A program made the translations under genes and the position numbers. Of a DNA stretch of 5,274 bases, positions 1 to 2,932 are shown one piece after another. A model generated the notes under the pieces. It did no database searches. It was not told the DNA's origin and worked only from the letters and a program-made list of their open reading frames with translations. The DNA lies in assembly GCA_024762845.1 (NCBI GenBank), contig JANTGQ010000115.1, forward strand, positions 1 to 5,274, read 5' to 3'. The stretch comes from Nitratifractor sp. GTDB taxonomy: Bacteria; Campylobacterota; Campylobacteria; Campylobacterales; Sulfurovaceae. Within the stretch, counting starts at the first letter, position 1. Every line of letters starts with the position of its first letter.

Positions 1-47
1 TTTTGTTTTAAAATCTTATTTGGATAGACTAAAACTTCGTGCAGCAT
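1..47 (-). CDS. def: Peptide deformylase, N-terminal fragment (runs off the left edge)
   Basis: Peptide deformylase is a cytoplasmic metalloenzyme that removes the formyl group from the N-terminal methionine of new proteins. Only 15 codons are visible, reading MLHEVLVYPNKILKQ. This fits the start of the deformylase family, a short beta strand followed by a 'hYPxxxLR/K' motif as in Helicobacter and E. coli Def. The catalytic motifs (GxGLAA, EGCLS, HExDH) lie outside the window. The ATG at 45-47 follows the clpP TAA directly with no spacer, and a GGAGAAG Shine-Dalgarno sequence sits inside the clpP 3' end about 9 bases upstream. Coupled translation from the clpP mRNA is therefore likely. The order tig-clpP-def, which I recall from Campylobacter and Helicobacter, supports the call. 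The identification rests on a short peptide plus context. Confidence 0.8.
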   Translation of the reverse strand, partial: MLHEVLVYPNKILKQ

Positions 48-632
48 TTAGAGACTCTTCTCCAATACTTCATCGATTAAGCCATACTTTACAGCCTCAT
101 CTGAGCTCATAAAGTTGTCTCTTTCTGTATCTTTCTCTATCTTTTTTGCTGTGATGCCGCAGTTTTTAGCCATTATTTTGTTAAGCTGCTCTTTCATACG
201 CAAAATCTCTTCTGCCTGGATAGCGATATCTGTCGCCTGCCCCTGCGCACCACCAAGTGGCTGGTGTATCATAATACGCGCATTTGGCAGAGCGTAACGT
301 TTTCCTTTTGTACCGCTACTTAAAAGAAAAGCGCCCATAGAAGCAGCTTGACCAATGCAGATAGTGTGGATATCTGGTTTAATGTAGTTCATTGTATCAT
401 AGATACTAAAACCGCTTGTAATAACGCCACCTGGAGAGTTGATATAGAAGTAGATATCTTTATCGGGGTCTTGCGCCTCTAAAAAAAGTAGTTGTGAAAC
501 AATGCTCGATGCAACTGCATCGTTAATTTCGCCACTTAGCATAATAATTCTATCTTTTAATAGACGAGAGTAGATATCGTAACTTCTCTCACCGCGTCCT
601 GTTTGCTCTATAACATATGGGATATAACTCAT
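48..632 (-). CDS. clpP: ATP-dependent Clp protease, proteolytic subunit ClpP
   Basis: ClpP is a cytoplasmic serine peptidase. Its 14 subunits form a barrel that degrades proteins unfolded and fed in by a Clp ATPase such as ClpX or ClpA. The 194-residue product has the normal length for a ClpP with a short N-terminal region. The catalytic triad is complete: Ser98 in GQAASMGA, His123 in MIHQPLGG and Asp172 in TERDNFMS. These match mature E. coli Ser97, His122 and Asp171. The substrate-strand motif INSPGG is at 64-69, and the handle-helix region is at about 130-160. The ATG is well placed, with AAGAAGGA (640-647 on the complement) 7 bases upstream. clpP lies 242 bp downstream of tig and is joined to def without a gap. 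A good -10 box at 760-765 suggests its own promoter and a leader of about 120 nt containing a long hairpin. Confidence 0.97.
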   Translation of the reverse strand: MSYIPYVIEQTGRGERSYDIYSRLLKDRIIMLSGEINDAVASSIVSQLLFLEAQDPDKDIYFYINSPGGVITSGFSIYDTMNYIKPDIHTICIGQAASMGAFLLSSGTKGKRYALPNARIMIHQPLGGAQGQATDIAIQAEEILRMKEQLNKIMAKNCGITAKKIEKDTERDNFMSSDEAVKYGLIDEVLEKSL

Positions 633-668
633 AAAATATTCCTTCTTATTTAGTGTTCTAATTTTTAT

Positions 669-747
669 CCTAGATTTCGCATTAGAATCGCTTGAGATCT
701 ACCAAACGCTTGTGTAGAGTTCTGCAATCACTAATGCAAAATCTGGG
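669..747 (-). repeat. 79-bp imperfect palindrome in the clpP leader (long hairpin)
   Basis: Bases 669-685 and 731-747 are inverted copies with 15 of 17 Watson-Crick pairs. The pairing continues inward: 686-691 with 724-729, 695-697 with 721-723, 698-702 with 714-718, and 703-705 with 710-712. The loop is 706-709. Small bulges lie at 730, 692-694, 719-720 and 713. In the minus-strand RNA, positions 678/738, 689/726 and 686/729 are G-U wobbles that would be A-C mismatches in plus-strand RNA; only 671/745 is unpaired. This bias favours an RNA structure read in the clpP direction. The element begins a few bases after the predicted clpP transcription start and ends about 22 bases before the Shine-Dalgarno sequence. 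It could be a cis-regulatory leader, a processing site, a small RNA or a MITE/REP-like element. The pairing is seen directly; the function is unknown. Confidence 0.7.
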
Positions 748-759
748 TTTATAGCAATT

Positions 760-765
760 ATTATA
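760..765 (-). promoter_or_regulatory. Candidate clpP promoter (-10 box TATAAT)
   Basis: The complement reads TTTTCGATATAATAATTG, which contains a perfect TATAAT. No good -35 hexamer is present at 16-18 bp, but a T-rich stretch lies just upstream. Sigma-70 promoters of Campylobacterota are known to lack a clear -35 box. Transcription would start near 753, giving a clpP leader of about 120 nt. The call is by inspection only. Confidence 0.5.
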
Positions 766-774
766 TCGAAAATA

Positions 775-793
775 AGCTATAGCATAGCTATGC
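775..793. promoter_or_regulatory. Overlapping palindromes upstream of the clpP -10 box
   Basis: GCTATAGC (776-783) and GCATAGCTATGC (782-793) are each perfect palindromes and share two bases. The same stretch can also form the hairpin AGCTAT-AGC-ATAGCT (775-789). On the minus strand this hairpin is followed by TATTTTC, so it could be a weak intrinsic terminator for tig. It also covers the -35 region of the predicted clpP promoter, which suits an operator. The sequence does not decide between these roles. Confidence 0.35.
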
Positions 794-841
794 AATTACT
801 GTGCCTTTGATAAAAGTAGGGTAGTATTTGTAGAAAGTAAG

Positions 842-864
842 CAAGGAGCTCAAAGAGCCCTTTG
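842..864 (-). terminator. Hairpin downstream of tig, possible transcript end
   Basis: Starting 10 bases after the tig stop, 842-851 can pair with 855-864 around a 3-base loop. In the minus-strand RNA nine of ten positions pair, one of them as G-U, and there is one A-C mismatch. The stem is reasonably GC-rich (GGGCUC-UUU-GAGCUCC), but the following bases (TTGCTTACTTTC) are only loosely T-rich. It may be a weak terminator, a pause site or a 3'-end stabiliser. Confidence 0.35.
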
Positions 865-874
865 TGGAGTAAAA

Positions 875-2170
875 CTAGTTGTTTTCGTCTAGTTTTAATA
901 TTTTGCTAAAGAGTTTATCCTCTAGCATACCCATTTTAACAACTGGGATAAGGTTGTTTGCCTGGTAGTACTCTACTACTTGTTTAGGGTCTTGACCATT
1001 CATCATCGCTTCGTAGTAGAGAACTTGGCTGATTTCGCTATCGTCTACTGTGATATCTTCAGCTTTTGCCATAGCATCTACAACAAAAGTCGCTTTTACT
1101 GAGTTCTCAGCATCTTCTTTAACAGATTCGCGTAGTTCGTTTAGTTTCTCTTCTGAATTTTTAATCTCTTCGATCTCTTCTGGTTTAAGTGTTTGCGCTT
1201 TTTGGTTTACAAGGTTGTCGATCTCTTGGTTTACAATGTTTGTAGGGAGGTCAAATTGGTACTTCTCTACAATTTTTTCTAAAATTTTTGGTTTAAGCTC
1301 ATCTTCGTAAAGAGCTCTAATTTTTGCATTTGTAAGGATATCTTTTGCATGAGTGTTTAACTCTTCCAATGTTGACTCATCTTTACCAAGTGCTTTTGCA
1401 GCTAGTGCATCATCAATCTCTGGTGCCACTTCGACTTTGATGTCGTTTAATTTTATTTCAAAAGTCGTCTCTTTGCCAGCAAGGTTTGCTGCTTGGTAAT
1501 CTTCTGGGAAAGTAACTTTAATTGTTTTCTCTTCACCCTTGTTCATACCAACCATCTGCTCTTCGAAACCTTCGATAAACTGTTTTGAACCAATTTTAAG
1601 CTCAAAGTTTTCAGCTGTTCCACCCTCGAACGCTTCGCCATCTAAAAAGCCTTTAAAGTCGAAAACAGCTATATCACCATCTGCAAGAGCTCTCTCTTCG
1701 TCGATGCTTTTTGCTTTTGTGAATTTCTGAGCGATATTATCTATCTCCTCTTTTATCTCATCTTCTGTTGGCTCTGGTTGCTCAAACTCTGGTGCTAAGT
1801 CTGCATAGTCACCTAGCTCGATTTCTGGACGTGTAGAGATAATAAGCTCCATATCTTTTGTGTCACCATTCTCGTCGAATTTTTCGAAAGTTGGGTTTCC
1901 TATTACATCTGTAGCTGATATACCAGCCTCTTTATAAGCAGCTTCGAGCACTTCTCTTATCGCTTCACCCTCTGCATCTTGCTCTAGTTTTTCACCATAC
2001 ATCTGTTTAATTACAGCTACAGGAACTTTTCCTTTTCTAAAGCCATCTACTTTTAGAGTTTTAGAAGCCTCTTTAGCAAGTCTCTCAATTTTGCTCTCAG
2101 TATCGTTTGTATCGATTGACGCTGTTACTTTATAGTTAGCAGAGTCTAGTTTTTCAACATTTACAGTCAC
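875..2170 (-). CDS. tig: Trigger factor, ribosome-associated chaperone and peptidyl-prolyl isomerase
   Basis: Trigger factor docks at the ribosomal exit tunnel and shields emerging polypeptides. It also has an FKBP-type prolyl isomerase domain. The 431-residue product has the full family length and order. The N-terminal ribosome-binding domain (about 1-115) carries the signature GFRKGKVP at 43-50, the same positions as in E. coli. The FKBP-like domain (about 160-245) includes GDIAVFDFKGFLDGEAFEGG and a FIEGFEEQMVGM segment. A long charged helical C-terminal domain makes up the substrate cradle (about 250-431). The start codon is GTG at 2168-2170. An in-frame TAA lies four codons upstream, AAGGA lies 6 bases upstream, and the N-terminus MTVNVEKL aligns with the family start, so GTG is well supported. 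tig sits between hup and clpP on the same strand. The 135-bp gap from hup and the 242-bp gap to clpP leave room for separate promoters. Confidence 0.97.
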   Translation of the reverse strand: MTVNVEKLDSANYKVTASIDTNDTESKIERLAKEASKTLKVDGFRKGKVPVAVIKQMYGEKLEQDAEGEAIREVLEAAYKEAGISATDVIGNPTFEKFDENGDTKDMELIISTRPEIELGDYADLAPEFEQPEPTEDEIKEEIDNIAQKFTKAKSIDEERALADGDIAVFDFKGFLDGEAFEGGTAENFELKIGSKQFIEGFEEQMVGMNKGEEKTIKVTFPEDYQAANLAGKETTFEIKLNDIKVEVAPEIDDALAAKALGKDESTLEELNTHAKDILTNAKIRALYEDELKPKILEKIVEKYQFDLPTNIVNQEIDNLVNQKAQTLKPEEIEEIKNSEEKLNELRESVKEDAENSVKATFVVDAMAKAEDITVDDSEISQVLYYEAMMNGQDPKQVVEYYQANNLIPVVKMGMLEDKLFSKILKLDENN

Positions 2171-2217
2171 ACGTTTTCCTTAAATAAAAAAATTTTTACG
2201 AAATGGTATCTAAAAGT

Positions 2218-2260
2218 TGCTAATAGTTAGCAGTGAGTGTGCACAAGAGAAGTCTGTGCA
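2218..2260 (-). other. Two small inverted repeats upstream of tig
   Basis: TGCTAA-TAG-TTAGCA (2218-2232) is a perfect 6-bp stem with a 3-base loop. On the minus strand it is followed by ACTTTTAG, which makes it a weak terminator candidate for hup. TGCACA (2240-2245) and TGTGCA (2255-2260) form a second perfect 6-bp inverted repeat around 9 bases, and TGTGCACA (2238-2245) is itself a palindrome. Both would lie in the tig leader if the -10 box near 2276-2283 is used. The stems are short, so chance is possible. Confidence 0.3.
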
Positions 2261-2265
2261 GTAGA

Positions 2266-2301
2266 TTAAACCTAGATTTTATATTAGAAATCCGGGCTAA
2301 A
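2266..2301 (-). repeat. Short hairpin element after hup, related to the clpP-leader palindrome
   Basis: Bases 2266-2279 can pair with 2288-2301 around an 8-base loop. In the minus-strand RNA 12 of 14 positions pair, two of them as G-U. The arm and loop sequence CCTAGATTT-NNN-ATTAGAA (2271-2289) matches 669-687 at 16 of 19 bases. The opposite arm ending in CCGGG resembles 741-747, so this looks like a shortened relative of the 79-bp element. It begins 5 bases after the hup stop and could act as the hup transcript terminator, although no U-tract follows. Confidence 0.5.
2276..2283 (-). promoter_or_regulatory. Possible tig promoter (-10-like TATAAAAT)
   Basis: The complement reads CTAATATAAAATCTAGG, giving a TATAAAAT stretch about 106 bases before the tig GTG. 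There is no convincing -35 box, and the sequence lies inside the hairpin at 2266-2301. It is a weak candidate; tig may instead be read through from hup. Confidence 0.25.
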
Positions 2302-2305
2302 GAGA

Positions 2306-2587
2306 TTAACTCTCTTCTTGAATCGCTTTTTTAAGTGTTTTCCCAGGTTTAAAGCGCACGCCGTTTTTCTGAGCAACCTGAACTTTTGTAGTAGTTCCCG
2401 GAATATATATCTCTCGGGCATTTTTTACAACCGGTTCAAACGAACCAAAACCTAAAAATGAGACAGCCTCTTTATTCTTAAGAGAATCTACAATTGAGTC
2501 AAGCAGCGTATTGATTACAAGTTCTGTCTCTTCTCTCGATAGCCCCGTTTTACTGGCAACCTCTGTTATTAAAACTGATTTTTTCAT
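2306..2587 (-). CDS. hup: HU-family nucleoid-associated DNA-binding protein
   Basis: HU proteins are small dimeric architectural proteins that bend and wrap DNA in the nucleoid. The 93-residue product has the normal size and fold order. An N-terminal helix pair with many charged residues (about 1-40) is followed by the core motif SFLGFGSFE (43-51), then the DNA-contacting beta arm, then the C-terminal strand and helix FKPGKTLKKAI (79-89). Pro63, the residue known to intercalate into DNA in HU/IHF proteins, is conserved in YIPG. The common GRNPxTG form of the arm is replaced by REIYIPGTTTKV, a variant similar to the HU of other Campylobacterota. Two purine-rich ribosome-binding candidates precede the ATG: AAGGA about 11 bases and AGGGA about 4 bases upstream. 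The gene is divergent from nrdA and lies upstream of tig. HU is more likely than IHF from the overall sequence and the lineage. Confidence 0.93.
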   Translation of the reverse strand: MKKSVLITEVASKTGLSREETELVINTLLDSIVDSLKNKEAVSFLGFGSFEPVVKNAREIYIPGTTTKVQVAQKNGVRFKPGKTLKKAIQEES

Positions 2588-2642
2588 TCTTTCCCTTTTC
2601 CTTTAGCAGTATTGTTTTACGTAGGAATTGTGAAATCTTAAC

Positions 2643-2648
2643 ATTATA
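2643..2648 (-). promoter_or_regulatory. Candidate hup promoter (-10 box TATAAT)
   Basis: The complement reads AAATATAAAATATAATGTTAAG, with a perfect TATAAT. The best -35-like hexamer is TTGGCG with a long 19-bp spacer, which is poor. AT-rich DNA upstream fits a Campylobacterota sigma-70 promoter. Transcription would start near 2636 and give a leader of about 48 nt. Confidence 0.5.
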
Positions 2649-2709
2649 TTTTATATTTAGCAATAGCCGCCAAACACCCATAAATAGGGGTTTTGCGAAA
2701 GGGTAACCA

Positions 2710-2743
2710 TAAAATGGACATAAAATAAATTTTGTCTATTTTA
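2710..2743. repeat. Imperfect inverted repeat, 11-bp arms
   Basis: TAAAATGGACA (2710-2720) and TGTCTATTTTA (2733-2743) are inverted copies with 10 of 11 matches; the exception is a G-U pair in plus-strand RNA. The 12-base spacer adds about three more pairs if T2721 is bulged. It lies about 62 bp upstream of the hup -10 box and about 157 bp upstream of the nrdA -10 box. It could be an operator. No gene in the window points rightward into it, so a terminator role on the plus strand has no obvious client. Confidence 0.5.
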
Positions 2744-2763
2744 AAAAAATAAGAAAAAAATTA

Positions 2764-2786
2764 TTTTGTTACCTTTAGTAACAAAA
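2764..2786. repeat. Perfect inverted repeat TTTTGTTAC-N5-GTAACAAAA
   Basis: Two perfect 9-bp arms flank the spacer CTTTA. The GTTAC-N5-GTAAC core looks like a site for a dimeric regulator. On the minus strand the stem is followed by TAATTTTTTTC, so it also resembles an intrinsic terminator for leftward transcription, but no leftward gene lies upstream of it in this window. I cannot assign a regulator. Confidence 0.6.
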
Positions 2787-2899
2787 AAGAGAAGAGTTTA
2801 TAACAATTTTTGGGAATAAAACAGTAAAAAATATAATTTACTGAGGATTAATGCAGCTAAAACCATAAAAGAAAATGGATGTTTTTTATGAAAAATTTG

Positions 2900-2905
2900 T
2901 ATAAT
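2900..2905 (+). promoter_or_regulatory. Candidate nrdA promoter (-10 box TATAAT)
   Basis: TTTGTATAATAC contains a perfect TATAAT with a TG just before it and a T-rich run (2882-2887) upstream, as is usual in Campylobacterota. No clear -35 box is seen. Transcription would start near 2912, leaving a leader of about 21 nt that contains the Shine-Dalgarno sequence AAGAAGG (2918-2924). Confidence 0.6.
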
Positions 2906-2932
2906 ACAATCAATTTAAAGAAGGTCGAAATA

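Larger units (their letters stand above)
2588..2932. other. Divergent intergenic region between hup and nrdA
   Basis: This 345-bp gap is very AT-rich and I see no gene or structural RNA in it. It holds the hup -10 box (2643-2648, minus), two inverted repeats (2710-2743 and 2764-2786) and the nrdA -10 box (2900-2905, plus). A GGTAAC at 2702-2707 repeats the half-site of the second inverted repeat. The A-tracts at 2743-2760 are of a kind often associated with bent DNA. I saw no pair of NrdR-type boxes upstream of nrdA. Confidence 0.7.

Noticed and set aside
633..874. tRNA or other known structural RNA in the clpP-tig gap
   Set aside because: The long hairpin has no cloverleaf, T-loop (GTTCRA) or anticodon arrangement, and I cannot match it to a named RNA family.
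115..1730. Plus-strand open frames opposite clpP and tig (115-297, 1050-1310, 1539-1730)
   Set aside because: They are antisense to clearly conserved proteins and are rich in Ser/Phe/Leu, as expected from the reverse complement of Lys/Glu-rich genes.
2661..2703. Terminator-like hairpin CAAACACCC...GGGGTTTTG
   Set aside because: The arms have two central mismatches, no gene ends nearby, and no U-tract follows.
2888..2932. Extended nrdA start at ATG 2888, in frame and adding 15 residues
   Set aside because: The extension runs through the TATAAT box and the Shine-Dalgarno sequence of the 2933 start, and homologues begin at the later methionine.
2588..2932. NrdR boxes upstream of nrdA
   Set aside because: I looked for a tandem acaCwAtATaTwGtgt-type pair and saw none. 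The inverted repeats present do not match that consensus.
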